DNA from: Thermodesulfobacteriota bacterium
Lineage (GTDB): Bacteria > Desulfobacterota > WTBG01 > CAIYCZ01 > CAIRTM01
Assembly: GCA_028278025.1 (NCBI GenBank)
Contig: JANQFE010000010.1
Location: 1-37,246 of the forward strand
DNA length: 37,246 nucleotides
Reading direction: 5' to 3'
In this document: in pieces, positions 25,048 to 35,563 of the stretch
Numbering within the stretch: the first letter of the stretch is position 1
Layout of the letters: each line of letters begins with the position of its first letter
The notes under the pieces: generated by a model
Told to the model about the DNA's origin: nothing
Database searches by the model: none
What the model saw: the letters and a program-made list of their open reading frames with translations, nothing else
Translations under genes and position numbers: made by a program

Positions 25048-26181
25048 TCAATCCATAATCATCGGCATTATTATATATTTCATTTCTTCTTTTCGGTTGA
25101 GTGCCCTAACAACAATTGGTTTGTTTTCTTCTTCAAGATTATATTCCAGAACAATATCATCATCAACAGCATTTAAAACATCTAACAGATACATACTGTT
25201 AATACAGAAAGATATTTCTTCTTTTATTTTTTCGCCTATAGCTATAATCTCTTTTACATTCCCCAGTTCACTGTCTTCTGTAAAAATCTCAAGATTTTGT
25301 TCTTTAAAAGAAAAAATAACTGGTCTGTTGTTTTCCTGTGAAATTATAGACATCCTTTTTAATGCCGGCTTAATTATTTTATTTTCTATTTTTACGTCTT
25401 CTTTTTTATATCCATCTCCGGGAATTATTACCTTATAATCCGGAAACTTCTTTTCCAAAAGACGAATAAACAGTTCTATCTCCCCAATTTTAATTACTAT
25501 GCTGTTTTTATCTATTAGTACTGCGAGCTTTTTTTCCTCTTTCTTTTCTAATAATATCCTGTGTATCTCCAAGATTCCTTTGTAAGGAATTATAAACCCT
25601 TCTTCAAGGGGTGCTTCTTTGCCTATATCTTCATCTACTATGGAAAGTCTGTATCCATCAGTTGTTACAATTCTTGTAAATCTATTTTCCAGGTTTTCTA
25701 TATATGCTCCACAAATATTTAGTTTTGTCTCATCTTTTGAGATTGAAAAAGAGGTTAAATCAAGCATATTAATCAATTTTTCTGTTTCCCATTCTATATA
25801 TTCTTCCTGTTCTTCTTTAAAAAGTTGCGGAAAATCTTCCGGAGGAAGACCAATAATATTGAAATTAACATCTTTCCCGCAACATATCTTAATCCAGTAA
25901 TTCTCTTTTTCTGTTAGACTTATTTCTTTTTCCGGCAGTTCTTTTACTATTTCGTAAAGTTTTCGTGCATTTACAGATATCTTTCCTTCTTCTACAACAG
26001 TTACATCAGAATAGGTTGCCTTCATACCAATCTGAAGGTTTGTTGCAGAAACCGATATGCCGTTTTTGGTAGCATCAATAAGAGCATTAGACGTTAGTGG
26101 TTTTATGCTGCTCTTTTCAACAATACCTTGAATCCGCGCAAGAGCAGTAAGCAATGTGTTTTTCTTTGATATTATCTTCAT
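25048..26181 (-). CDS. dnaN: DNA polymerase III beta subunit (sliding clamp)
   Basis: The 377-residue protein has the three-domain clamp layout and length. It begins MKIISKKNTLLTALARIQGI, has SNALIDATKNGISVSATNLQIG in domain 1, TDGYRLSIVDED in the middle and a C-terminal ending YIIMPMIMD, close to the usual 'MPMRL' tip. The ring tethers replicative polymerase to DNA. It follows dnaA across a 189-bp AT-rich gap with DnaA boxes, the classic dnaA-oriC-dnaN order. Lysine, glutamate and isoleucine are unusually frequent, as in the adjoining pump genes. Confidence 0.95.
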   Translation of the reverse strand: MKIISKKNTLLTALARIQGIVEKSSIKPLTSNALIDATKNGISVSATNLQIGMKATYSDVTVVEEGKISVNARKLYEIVKELPEKEISLTEKENYWIKICCGKDVNFNIIGLPPEDFPQLFKEEQEEYIEWETEKLINMLDLTSFSISKDETKLNICGAYIENLENRFTRIVTTDGYRLSIVDEDIGKEAPLEEGFIIPYKGILEIHRILLEKKEEKKLAVLIDKNSIVIKIGEIELFIRLLEKKFPDYKVIIPGDGYKKEDVKIENKIIKPALKRMSIISQENNRPVIFSFKEQNLEIFTEDSELGNVKEIIAIGEKIKEEISFCINSMYLLDVLNAVDDDIVLEYNLEEENKPIVVRALNRKEEMKYIIMPMIMD

Positions 26182-26370
26182 AGAAGCCTTCTTATTAAGA
26201 ATAATTTATAAATAAAATATTGTAGTAATAAGGAGCAGGAAGTCCTGTGGATAATAAACGTAACGTTTTAGTTTTTTTTAAAAAAAAAGAATTGAAAAGA
26301 TGTAGAAAAAGATGTTTAAAAAATTGTTAAATAATAAAAAAGTTTTTTTTTCCACAAGAAAAAAAGGTTA
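26182..26370. other. oriC: Putative chromosomal origin oriC (dnaA-dnaN intergenic region)
   Basis: The 189 bp are very AT-rich. A perfect DnaA box, TTATCCACA on the minus strand, is at 26254-26246. A second box-like TTTTCCACA is at 26348-26356. On the plus strand TAG-TAA-TAA (26223-26231) precedes the perfect box with a 14-base GC-richer spacer, resembling the DnaA-trio/GC-cluster/DnaA-box order of basal unwinding systems. A long A/T tract (26272-26350) could be the unwinding element. Functional proof is lacking. Confidence 0.65.
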
Positions 26371-27687
26371 CTATAATTTTTTTAAGAGTAAATCAACAGC
26401 ATCTTTTGTTTTTTTGTCTTCCTTTATTAAGGTTTCAATTTTTTTTATTGAATATATTACCGTAGAGTGATCTCTTCCACCAAAGTATTGTCCAATTTCC
26501 GGAAAGGAAAGTTTTGTTAATTTGCGCATAAGATACATGGCAATTTGTCGGGGAAGCACAATAGAATTACTTTTCTTTTTACCTTTTAGATCAGAAAATT
26601 TTATATTAAAGTATTTTGAAACAGTTTTTTGTATTTCTTCAGGGGCTGTTTCTTTTTCATCAAATTTAATGAAATCTTTGAGAACATCTTTGGTAAAGTC
26701 CAGTGTAATATCACAGCCATAAAGGGAAGAATATGCTGAAAGACGTGTAAGAAGTCCTTCTAATTCACGAATGTTTGATTTTACACTATTTGAAAGCAAA
26801 AAAGCAACATCATTTGGGAGGTTTATTTTGTTTACTTGGGCCTTTTTCTTAAGGATAGCAACCTTTGTTTCTGTTTCAGGAATTTGAATATCGGCAAGAA
26901 GACCCCATTCAAAGCGAGACCGCAACCGCTCTTCAAGGTCTTTAATTTCCTTTGGTGGTTTATCACTTGTTAAAACAATCTGTTTTTTTATTTCAAAAAG
27001 GGTATTAAACGTGTGAAAAAATTCTTCCTGTGTTCTTTCCTTGCCAGCAATAAACTGAATATCATCCAGCAGGAGGATATCAATAGTTCTGTATTTTTTT
27101 CTAAAGGATGACATCCTTTCATATCGAATAGAATTAATAAGCTCATTGGTAAATTGTTCAGAGGTAACATAACAAACCTGTATATTTTTGTTTTCCCTAA
27201 GACCTTGATGGACGATCGCATGTAAAAGATGAGTTTTTCCTAAACCGACGCCACCATAAATAAAAAGAGGATTATAGGTGCCGCCGACATTGTTGGCTAC
27301 AGCCAAACAAGCCGCATGAGCAAATTGGTTGCTGTATCCGACAATAAAATTTTCAAAAGTATAAGAAGAATTTATATTTTTAGGAATAGTGTGGGCTTTT
27401 TTCTCGGCCGGAAATATTATATTGCAGCTATCTTCTTTTTCAAATAAATCCTCGCGCACGGTGAAAAATATCTGAGGGGTTGTCTTTGTGACTTTAAAAA
27501 GAATATCTTTAATTAAGGTGCTATAGTTTTCTTTAAGCCAGTCGGCAAAAAATTGTTGAGGAACAGCAATGAAACATTTATCCCTAGAAAAAGATTCAAG
27601 GCGTAGAGGTTTAAACCACGTTTCAAAAATTTGAGAAGATGTTTTCTGTTCAATCAAAGAAATAAAATTGTTCCAAATATCTTCCAC
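26371..27687 (-). CDS. dnaA: Chromosomal replication initiator DnaA
   Basis: The 438-residue AAA+ protein has domain I (WNNFISLIEQKTSSQIFETWF), a short linker, Walker A GGVGLGKTH (145-153), Walker B ILLLDDIQF (204-212), an arginine-finger region RLRSRFEWGL and the domain IV signature GGRDHSTV (403-410) that reads DnaA boxes. It opens oriC when ATP-bound. It lies upstream of dnaN and 97 bases after rodA; that short gap contains TTTCCCCACG, not a clean DnaA box. The protein is at the shorter end of the family. Confidence 0.98.
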   Translation of the reverse strand: MEDIWNNFISLIEQKTSSQIFETWFKPLRLESFSRDKCFIAVPQQFFADWLKENYSTLIKDILFKVTKTTPQIFFTVREDLFEKEDSCNIIFPAEKKAHTIPKNINSSYTFENFIVGYSNQFAHAACLAVANNVGGTYNPLFIYGGVGLGKTHLLHAIVHQGLRENKNIQVCYVTSEQFTNELINSIRYERMSSFRKKYRTIDILLLDDIQFIAGKERTQEEFFHTFNTLFEIKKQIVLTSDKPPKEIKDLEERLRSRFEWGLLADIQIPETETKVAILKKKAQVNKINLPNDVAFLLSNSVKSNIRELEGLLTRLSAYSSLYGCDITLDFTKDVLKDFIKFDEKETAPEEIQKTVSKYFNIKFSDLKGKKKSNSIVLPRQIAMYLMRKLTKLSFPEIGQYFGGRDHSTVIYSIKKIETLIKEDKKTKDAVDLLLKKL

Positions 27688-27784
27688 AAGACTTCCTATC
27701 TATATAGCCCAAGCGATAAGAATAAAAAAACAAAAAGTTTCTATAGCTGATTACCAAACTATTTGCAAGCGCTTTCCCCACGGA

Positions 27785-28879
27785 TTACTTAAATTTTCTC
27801 ATATTAAGATTTAAAAGAAGTCCGATTCCAAAAAGACAGGAAACCATGGAAGAGCCGCCATAGCTAACAAAGGGCAGTGTAACACCGACAACCGGGAAAA
27901 GCCCCAGGGTCATAAAAACATTTATTATAAAATGCCAGAAAAACAAAGAAGAAAGACCCACTGCGAGAAAAGCAGCAAAAAAGTTTTTAGAACTATAGGC
28001 AATACGCAGGCCGCGATATATTATAAAGAAAAAAAGCAGTAAAAGGAAAAAACATCCTATAAAGCCCCACTCTTCGGCCCAGACCGAAAAAACAAAATCA
28101 GTATGTTGTTCAGGTAAAAATCTTAATTGCGTCTGTGTTCCCAGTTTGTAACCCTTCCCCAGCAAGCTGCCCGAACCGACCGCAATCTTTGACTGAATTA
28201 CCTGATACCCGGCATTTAACGGATCCAAGTCCGGATTAAGGAAAACAAGAATACGTTGCTTTTGATATTCTTTAAGAAAAAACCAGAAGCCGGGTAGCAG
28301 CACAGCACAAAAAACGAAGAATCGCAAAAAAGAAGTTCTATTTAAATTTAAAAAAAAGATCATGGAAAGAAAAATTAAAAAAATGATCCCGGCTGTACCA
28401 AGATCGGGCTGCAGATAAATAGGAATGAACGTACTTAAAAGAATAATAAAAGGCCAAAAAAGGTCCCTAATGGTATATGCTCGTGGAGACATGTTTTCTG
28501 AAAAGAATTTTGATAAAGCTAGAATAAATGTGATTTTTGCAAATTCAGACGGTTGCAACGAAATTCCGGCAAGATAAATCCACCGTTGAGAACCGAATTT
28601 AGATTTTCCGTAAAAAAGAACAATCAATAAGAGAATAAGTGCAAAAGCGTGCAGATAATAGGAGTATCTGCAAATAGTGATATAGTTAATATTTATTATT
28701 ATGAACAGGGCCGAAAGACCAATAAGAATCCAATAAATCTGTTTGAATGAGTAAAAAGAGGTTGCTTCACCGGAAGAGGAATAAATACTGTTGAGGTTTA
28801 TTACCCCCAGAAAACAGAGTACTAATACTGAAACAAACAGAGCTATATCAAAATTCAATATCAATCTTCTATCAAACAT
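27785..28879 (-). CDS. rodA: Rod-shape peptidoglycan polymerase RodA
   Basis: The 364-residue protein has about ten membrane helices and the SEDS signatures: KFGSQRWIYLAGISLQPSEF near residue 112-131, PDLGTAGI, VGSGSLLGKGYKLGTQTQLRFLPEQHTDFVFSVWAEEWGF and the closing LPFVSYGGSSM. SEDS proteins polymerise glycan strands from lipid II and work with a class B penicillin-binding protein; its partner gene mrdA ends 6 bases upstream. It belongs to the mreB-mreC-mreD-mrdA-rodA run that makes the elongasome. Confidence 0.96.
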   Translation of the reverse strand: MFDRRLILNFDIALFVSVLVLCFLGVINLNSIYSSSGEATSFYSFKQIYWILIGLSALFIIININYITICRYSYYLHAFALILLLIVLFYGKSKFGSQRWIYLAGISLQPSEFAKITFILALSKFFSENMSPRAYTIRDLFWPFIILLSTFIPIYLQPDLGTAGIIFLIFLSMIFFLNLNRTSFLRFFVFCAVLLPGFWFFLKEYQKQRILVFLNPDLDPLNAGYQVIQSKIAVGSGSLLGKGYKLGTQTQLRFLPEQHTDFVFSVWAEEWGFIGCFFLLLLFFFIIYRGLRIAYSSKNFFAAFLAVGLSSLFFWHFIINVFMTLGLFPVVGVTLPFVSYGGSSMVSCLFGIGLLLNLNMRKFK

Positions 28880-28885
28880 GGTTAC

Positions 28886-30736
28886 TTAATTTAGAGGGGA
28901 CCCTTTTTCAGCCCTTGTTTGTATTTCATTAAGCGAGAAATAGGAACTAAGCATTTCCTTTGCAATGGGTGCTGCCACTTGACCCCCGCTGCCGCCATGT
29001 TCAACAAGAACACAGACGACTATCTCCGGCTTATCGGCCGGGGCCATAGAAACGAACCAGGCATGGTCTCGCAGATGTCTCGGGATATCCGTTTCGCTTT
29101 TAATACTTTTTTTACTGGCAACTTGAGAGGTTCCGGTTTTTCCAGCAACAATAATCCGGTCTGTTTTTGCCCGTGCCCCTGTCCCCTTGGGATCATTTAC
29201 AACACCAGCAAGCGCATCTCTGATAAAAGCATGCGTTTGTTGAGAAATCCGACAGATGCGCAATGTTTCGGGAGAGTATCTTTCTTTAGTGTCTCTACAA
29301 TCGACGTTCAGGACAAGACGGGGCTTAGGGATTTTCCCGTTGTTGGCTATTCCGCAAAAAAAACAAGCAAGTTGAATTGGGGTCGCAAGCAAAAAACCTT
29401 GGCCAATAGACATATTTAACGTTTCGCCTTTTTGCCAGGCAATGCCGTATTTTTCTTTTTTCCACTGCGGTGTGGGGACAAAACCCGGCTTTTCTCCTTC
29501 GAGCTCAAGGCCGGTCTTTTCACCAAAACCATACATGGTAGCATACCGAACCATATTATCCATCCCGACCTTTAGTGCTATATTATAGAAGTATGTATCA
29601 CAGGACTCAACAATGGCATCACGCATATTCATCCAACCATGTCCGCCCCTTTTCCAGCAGTTAAAGGTACGCGCACCCAGAGTGTAATGGCCGGGACAGA
29701 AAAATTGAACCTGCGGGTTTATTATCTTTTCCTCAAGAGCTGCTATCGCAACAATAATTTTAAAGATGGACCCGGGGGGTTGCTGGCTTTGCAGGGCTCT
29801 GTTTAAAAGGGGATGAAAGGGGTTATCAATTAATTTTTTCCAATCTTTATAATCAATTCCCCGGGCAAAAAGATTTGAATCAAAGCCGGGCGAACTAGCC
29901 ATGGCAAAAATTTCTCCGCTAGAAACATGTATCGCAATGACGGTGCCGGTCTTTTTTTGCAGCAGTTCTTCGGCCTTTGTTTGCAGCACGGGATCAATAG
30001 AAACAATTAAATTACAACCAGGAACAGGTGCTATCTCAGCTAAAATGTTCTGCCGGTTGCCATAAACATCAACCTCTGTCTGCAGCCCCCCCTTTTTTCC
30101 CCGTAAATATTTCTCACCCCATTTTTCCAGTCCATACTTCCCGAGGAGGTCTCCCATAGCGTAGTCGGAATATTCTGGATCTTGTAATTCGGTATGATCA
30201 ATTTCGCCTAAAAAACCAAAAATATGGGATGCGAACGTGCCGAGACAATAAAGCCTTTTAGGCACGGTTTCTACTGTAATTCCCTGTAAATCAAGCTTTT
30301 TTGACAAAACAAGACTCATTTCATTCCAGGAAAGTTCTTTTTTCAGAGAGATGGGTTTAAAAGGAGGCCTGCCGGCGTTTTTTTTAACCACCTCTTTAAG
30401 ATCTTCGAAATGTATCTGTAAAAGCTCTGCAATATTTAGAAGCACGGTATCTATGTCTGGAGTATCCTGAGGGATAAGATGTAGATCAAAGGACGGGATG
30501 TTTTTTACAAGAGCCTGATTTTGTTTAGAAAGAATAAGACCCCTGGGATCAGGGGTTTTTGTTATGCGAATTCTGTTGTTTGTTGACAGGGCACTATATT
30601 TACTGCCTTTTAAGATTTGCAGATACCCCAATCGAAAGCAGATGAAGAGGAACACAACCGCTATTAAAATTACAGATAGCCTGATTTTTTTATTTAAAAG
30701 CAGGGCTAAATTTTTTTCATCAAACTGTATTGACAT
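28886..30736 (-). CDS. mrdA: Penicillin-binding protein 2 (elongasome transpeptidase)
   Basis: The 616-residue protein has a single N-terminal membrane anchor (about 19-40), a pedestal domain and a transpeptidase domain with SIFK (Ser323, Lys326), SCD (378-380) and KTGTS (533-537), all class B motifs; the SxN box as SCD is usual for PBP2. It cross-links peptidoglycan for side-wall growth with RodA. It starts 3 bases after mreD. The opening TKTPDPRGLILSKQNQALVKN is the conserved 'RG.I.DR.G..L' segment. The length is normal. Confidence 0.96.
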   Translation of the reverse strand: MSIQFDEKNLALLLNKKIRLSVILIAVVFLFICFRLGYLQILKGSKYSALSTNNRIRITKTPDPRGLILSKQNQALVKNIPSFDLHLIPQDTPDIDTVLLNIAELLQIHFEDLKEVVKKNAGRPPFKPISLKKELSWNEMSLVLSKKLDLQGITVETVPKRLYCLGTFASHIFGFLGEIDHTELQDPEYSDYAMGDLLGKYGLEKWGEKYLRGKKGGLQTEVDVYGNRQNILAEIAPVPGCNLIVSIDPVLQTKAEELLQKKTGTVIAIHVSSGEIFAMASSPGFDSNLFARGIDYKDWKKLIDNPFHPLLNRALQSQQPPGSIFKIIVAIAALEEKIINPQVQFFCPGHYTLGARTFNCWKRGGHGWMNMRDAIVESCDTYFYNIALKVGMDNMVRYATMYGFGEKTGLELEGEKPGFVPTPQWKKEKYGIAWQKGETLNMSIGQGFLLATPIQLACFFCGIANNGKIPKPRLVLNVDCRDTKERYSPETLRICRISQQTHAFIRDALAGVVNDPKGTGARAKTDRIIVAGKTGTSQVASKKSIKSETDIPRHLRDHAWFVSMAPADKPEIVVCVLVEHGGSGGQVAAPIAKEMLSSYFSLNEIQTRAEKGSPLN

Positions 30737-30739
30737 CTT

Positions 30740-31249
30740 TTAGAGCGGAGGTAAAAAATCAGAAGAATTTTTTTGTTGTCCGGGTATTCTGTTTAGTAAG
30801 GTAAAGACAAATGGGAATAAAATCAAGGTAAATAATGTTTCTTGGAAAAAGGGTTTTTGTCCCAGGATAGAGCCGGTTTCATAGATAAAATAGAAGCAGA
30901 ATTGCAGTATACAAAATTTGGTGAAACTGCATACCAGCAGGATTGCAAAGCGTTTCCCAAACGTCTCGAAATTAAAATATTTTTTTAGGATTTTTATTAT
31001 GCAGAAGGAAAAAAGATAGATTAGTATATAAAGACCGTGCGGGGCCCCGGAAACAAGCTCAAACAGATAGCCCAGGAAACAAAGAAGTAAAGCACCGCGG
31101 TTTTTACTATAATTCAGACCTATGTATATAACCAGGATAAGGATAAGATCCGGACGAACCCCATTTCTACCGAATGGTAAAAAGGGGTGTGTTTGAACCA
31201 TTAAAAGGATGTAGCCGGTAATAAGGAAAGACATATTGGGAAGGGTCAT
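30740..31249 (-). CDS. mreD: Rod-shape determining protein MreD
   Basis: The 169-residue hydrophobic protein has five or six membrane segments and the MreD-type motif FGRNGVRPDLILILVIYIGL near residues 27-46 and LELVSGAPHGLYILIYL at about 62-79. It links MreC and the PBP2-RodA pair to MreB in the membrane. Sequence conservation in the family is weak; its place between mreC (8 bases away) and mrdA (3 bases away) settles the call. Confidence 0.88.
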   Translation of the reverse strand: MTLPNMSFLITGYILLMVQTHPFLPFGRNGVRPDLILILVIYIGLNYSKNRGALLLCFLGYLFELVSGAPHGLYILIYLFSFCIIKILKKYFNFETFGKRFAILLVCSFTKFCILQFCFYFIYETGSILGQKPFFQETLFTLILFPFVFTLLNRIPGQQKNSSDFLPPL

Positions 31250-31257
31250 AGCGCTTC

Positions 31258-32076
31258 TCAGAATTCTTTTAGTACAACAAGGACTTCATTGAGTTTGGCA
31301 AAATCAACCAAAGGTTTTATTTCAACAAACTGAAAGAAACCCTGTTTGTTTTTTACAATGCGGGAAACCGTTCCAATTGATACTCCTTTTGGATAAATAC
31401 TGTTGAGTCCGGAACTAACAAGTACATCATTAAGCAAAACATCTTCGGTATTGAGCACATAACTGAGCTGGCAGGTGTTTTCCCCGAACCCTTCAACAAT
31501 TCCTCGGGCTCGATTTCTTTTAACCACGGCGTCAACGGCACTATTCACGTCGGTTATAAGGAGCACCTTTGCAGATGCTTCCGTCACATCAATGATTCTA
31601 CCCACAATCCCCCGGGGAGTTACGACCCCACAGTCGCGAACAAGACCGTCTTTGCTCCCCTTGTCAATTATAATGGTTTTAAACCAGCTGGAAGGATCAC
31701 GACCGATTATTTCTGCGGGCCGCATAGTGTGTGCAAATTTCTTTTTAAAGGAAAGCAGTTCTCGAAGCCTTTTGTTCTCAAGGGCTTCTTCTCTGAGAAG
31801 CTGGTTTTGCATTTCAAGGTTTTCTATATAGCCTTTTAGAAAAGAATTTTCTTTTTTCAGGTCAACGAGATAAAAATAACCGCGCCAAATATGAACTGCT
31901 TTATTGATACAGAGGGTGGAAATTTTTACCGGAGTGATTAGAACATCGAGAAAAAGGCGATCAAAAAATGTATAGGTTTTTCTATTTTCAATATCTCTTG
32001 CAAAAAAAATTAAAGCTATAATAAAGAGACCAAGCAGGAAGAAAAACCGTTTTTTTTTTAAAAAAAATTGTAGCAT
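31258..32076 (-). CDS. mreC: Rod-shape determining protein MreC
   Basis: The 272-residue bitopic protein has one N-terminal membrane helix (about 10-27), a coiled coil (about 72-105: LKKENSFLKGYIENLEMQNQLL...) and the MreC beta-domain with IGRDPSSWFKTIIIDKGSKDGL, VVTPRGIVGRI and VSSGLNSIYPKGVSIG. These are family-specific motifs. It forms periplasmic filaments that activate PBP2. The gene follows mreB by 16 bases. Confidence 0.95.
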   Translation of the reverse strand: MLQFFLKKKRFFFLLGLFIIALIFFARDIENRKTYTFFDRLFLDVLITPVKISTLCINKAVHIWRGYFYLVDLKKENSFLKGYIENLEMQNQLLREEALENKRLRELLSFKKKFAHTMRPAEIIGRDPSSWFKTIIIDKGSKDGLVRDCGVVTPRGIVGRIIDVTEASAKVLLITDVNSAVDAVVKRNRARGIVEGFGENTCQLSYVLNTEDVLLNDVLVSSGLNSIYPKGVSIGTVSRIVKNKQGFFQFVEIKPLVDFAKLNEVLVVLKEF

Positions 32077-32092
32077 ATTTAACTAACAGACC

Positions 32093-33184
<1,092 letters not shown>

Positions 33185-33324
33185 CTATTGGCCTAATATC
33201 AGACAAACCCGAGAAGTGCAAGTAAAATAATAATAAAGCTTGATAAAATTGTAAGATTTTATTAGCATGTTATATTTAATTGTCGCCATGAACCCCCCTG
33301 TCTTTTGGCAAGGGTTCCAAGGGC

Positions 33325-33456
33325 ACAGACGATACCCAGGTACAGCTTCTAGCGTAACGTTGTGGGTTCCCCAAGCGGTGGAAACCGTCGGTTGGAGTGC
33401 AAGGGCGGTGGCGAGTACATCGCCCCTAGCAAACGCACCGACGGTTTCCACCGCTT
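33325..33456. repeat. Nested inverted-repeat element, copy B (mreB-ppiD divergent gap)
   Basis: A perfect 20-bp inverted repeat AAGCGGTGGAAACCGTCGGT (33373-33392) / ACCGACGGTTTCCACCGCTT (33437-33456) encloses a second pairing GGGCG (33403-33407) with CGCCC (33421-33425). Upstream ACAGACG (33325-33331) and GGTACAGCTTC (33339-33349) match copy A. The central loop is much shorter than in copy A. The surrounding 515-bp gap 33125-33639 holds the divergent promoters of mreB and the chaperone gene; frames across the element look like by-products of its symmetry. Confidence 0.75.
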
Positions 33457-33639
33457 TAACTGATAAAATAAGCGTTGAAGCGATATTGATTGTCTGCCTA
33501 GGCTGAATTCAGACGCCCCGATATAGCGGAGTAATTATTATCTCTTGGATTTTACGGGCGCAGCACAGGCCAAAACTGTTTTTAATCACATATGAAACAA
33601 GAACGATTTGTAGTTTAAGCATAGTGCGGGAGAACAAAA

Positions 33640-35553
33640 ATGCTTTCTTACATGAGAAAAAACGCAAAGTCCTGGATTATTATTATTCCGGTTGGCATCA
33701 TTATTCTGGTGTTTGTATTCTTCTATGGTTTTTCAGATGTTAGGAAAGGTGGTGAGGACACCATCGTAGCTTCTATAGGTAAACGCAAAGTAACTATGGG
33801 CCAATATAGAACGGCTTATAAAAACATGCTTCAATTTTACCGCAACATATATAAAAACCAGTTTTCTGAAGAAATGATAGAGAACTTGGGATTAAAACAG
33901 AAAGTTTTAGAGGACCTTATCGACCGGGAACTTCTTCTGACGGAAGCACAGCGGCTCAACATTCACATTTCTCCTGAAGAGATTAAAAATGCCATTCTTT
34001 CCACACCGTTTTTTCAGGAAAATGGTGTTTTCAGCCAGAGACTCTATGAACGGGTTTTGAGTTTTTATGGTATGTCTGCCTTGGACTATGAACGTGAAAA
34101 AGAAATGGAACTTAAGCTAAAACGACTTGAAGAGATGATTAAAAACACCGTGCAAATTTCAGACAACGAAATACGAGAAGTCTACAACCTGCAAAACACA
34201 ACGGTAAAGATTGAATATGTTTGCTTTGAGCCTGATAAAATACAGCAAAAACCCGAGGTTATTGATGAGGAACTAAAGCAGTATTATGAAGATCACAAAG
34301 AAAAATTCAGGGTTCCGGATAAAGTTAAAGTCTCCTATCTTGTGTTTGACCCGCAAATGTTAGAAACAAGAGCAGCGGTTTCTCAGGAAGAAATCACAGA
34401 GTATTATGAAGCCGACCCCCAGCAGTTCCATGAACCCCAGACAGTAAAGGCCCGGCATATTCTTTTTAAGGTAGAAGAAAAGGCCACAGAACAGGAACAA
34501 GCTGCAATAAAAGAACAGGCCGCAAAAGTATTGGAACAGATAACCAGTGGTGAAAACTTTGAAGCTCTTGCAAAAAAGCATTCTGAGGACAGCGCCAGTG
34601 CTGAAAAAGGCGGGGAGCTTGGCTATTTTAAACAGGGTGATATGGTGAAGCCTTTTGAACAGGCCGCTTTTTCACTTAAACCGGGAGAAACCAGTTCTTT
34701 GGTGAGAACAAAATACGGATTTCATATTATCAGGGTTGAAGATATTCGGGAAGCCCGGACAAAATCGCTTGATGAAGTAAAAGATGTTATAGATAAAGAT
34801 CTCAGAAAAGAAAAGGCCCAGGAATTGGTACGCAAAGAGGCGCGGCGAGCTTTTAACCGGCTGTTTAAAAGTAAAGATATTGAATCATATGCCGAAAAAA
34901 ATGAGTTTACGTTGTTACAGACAGATTACTTTGCTTATGGAAACGCACCCGAGGATGTGCCCGGCAAGGATCTTTTTTCCAAAGAAGCCTTTGCACTTTC
35001 ACCGGGAGAGCTTGCACCGGCATTTGCAATTGGGCAGAAATATTTTCTCGTCAAACTTACAGATAAACAAGAAACCCACATACCTCCGGTTGAAGAAGTA
35101 CGAACAAGTATACAAAGCGAAATTGTAAAGGAAAAAAAGATCCAGCTTGCCAAACAAAGAGCAGAAAAAGTGCTCGAAGAACTCAGAGAAGAAAAACAAT
35201 CGTGGCAGGAGCTAGAGCAGAAATACGGGGTCCAAATAAAAGAGGCTGAATTTAAAAGGCCGGGCGACTATGTATCAGGAATCGGCATGGTAAAGGAGCT
35301 CAAAGACGCTGCATTTACACTGGAAAAGCCTAACCAGTACGGTCCTGCAGTTTTTCCCACTGATAAGGGTAGTGTTATTGTAAGGGTCAGAGAAAAAGAC
35401 ATTCCCGGCGAGGCAATGTTTGAACAAGATAAAGAGAAAACAGCTCAAACCACGCTTCAGCAAAAACAGACGGAGGTTTTTAATCAGTTCCTTCAGCAGC
35501 TTAAGTCTAAAGCCGATCTGTGGGTAGACCCTAAGATGGTCCCGTCTGTTTAA
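33640..35553 (+). CDS. PpiD-type peptidyl-prolyl isomerase/periplasmic chaperone
   Basis: The 637-residue protein has one N-terminal membrane anchor (about 12-30), a SurA/PpiD-like helical chaperone region (about 40-200), a parvulin domain at about 268-369 (VKARHILFKV ... SEDSASAEKGGELGYFKQGDMVKPFEQAAFSL ... TKYGFHIIRVED) and a second, degenerate repeat to the end. PpiD assists folding of proteins leaving the Sec translocon. The parvulin motifs GGELGYF and FGFHII-type GFHII look intact. The ATG has GGGAGA 7 bases upstream; an in-frame ATG four codons later is possible. A DUF1285-like gene follows by 10 bases. Confidence 0.9.
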   Translation: MLSYMRKNAKSWIIIIPVGIIILVFVFFYGFSDVRKGGEDTIVASIGKRKVTMGQYRTAYKNMLQFYRNIYKNQFSEEMIENLGLKQKVLEDLIDRELLLTEAQRLNIHISPEEIKNAILSTPFFQENGVFSQRLYERVLSFYGMSALDYEREKEMELKLKRLEEMIKNTVQISDNEIREVYNLQNTTVKIEYVCFEPDKIQQKPEVIDEELKQYYEDHKEKFRVPDKVKVSYLVFDPQMLETRAAVSQEEITEYYEADPQQFHEPQTVKARHILFKVEEKATEQEQAAIKEQAAKVLEQITSGENFEALAKKHSEDSASAEKGGELGYFKQGDMVKPFEQAAFSLKPGETSSLVRTKYGFHIIRVEDIREARTKSLDEVKDVIDKDLRKEKAQELVRKEARRAFNRLFKSKDIESYAEKNEFTLLQTDYFAYGNAPEDVPGKDLFSKEAFALSPGELAPAFAIGQKYFLVKLTDKQETHIPPVEEVRTSIQSEIVKEKKIQLAKQRAEKVLEELREEKQSWQELEQKYGVQIKEAEFKRPGDYVSGIGMVKELKDAAFTLEKPNQYGPAVFPTDKGSVIVRVREKDIPGEAMFEQDKEKTAQTTLQQKQTEVFNQFLQQLKSKADLWVDPKMVPSV

Positions 35554-35563
35554 GGGCTTGGGT

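Noticed and set aside
33185..33506. Overlapping frames on both strands in the mreB-ppiD gap
   Set aside because: They are produced by the GC-rich inverted-repeat element; neither has a ribosome-binding site or family match.
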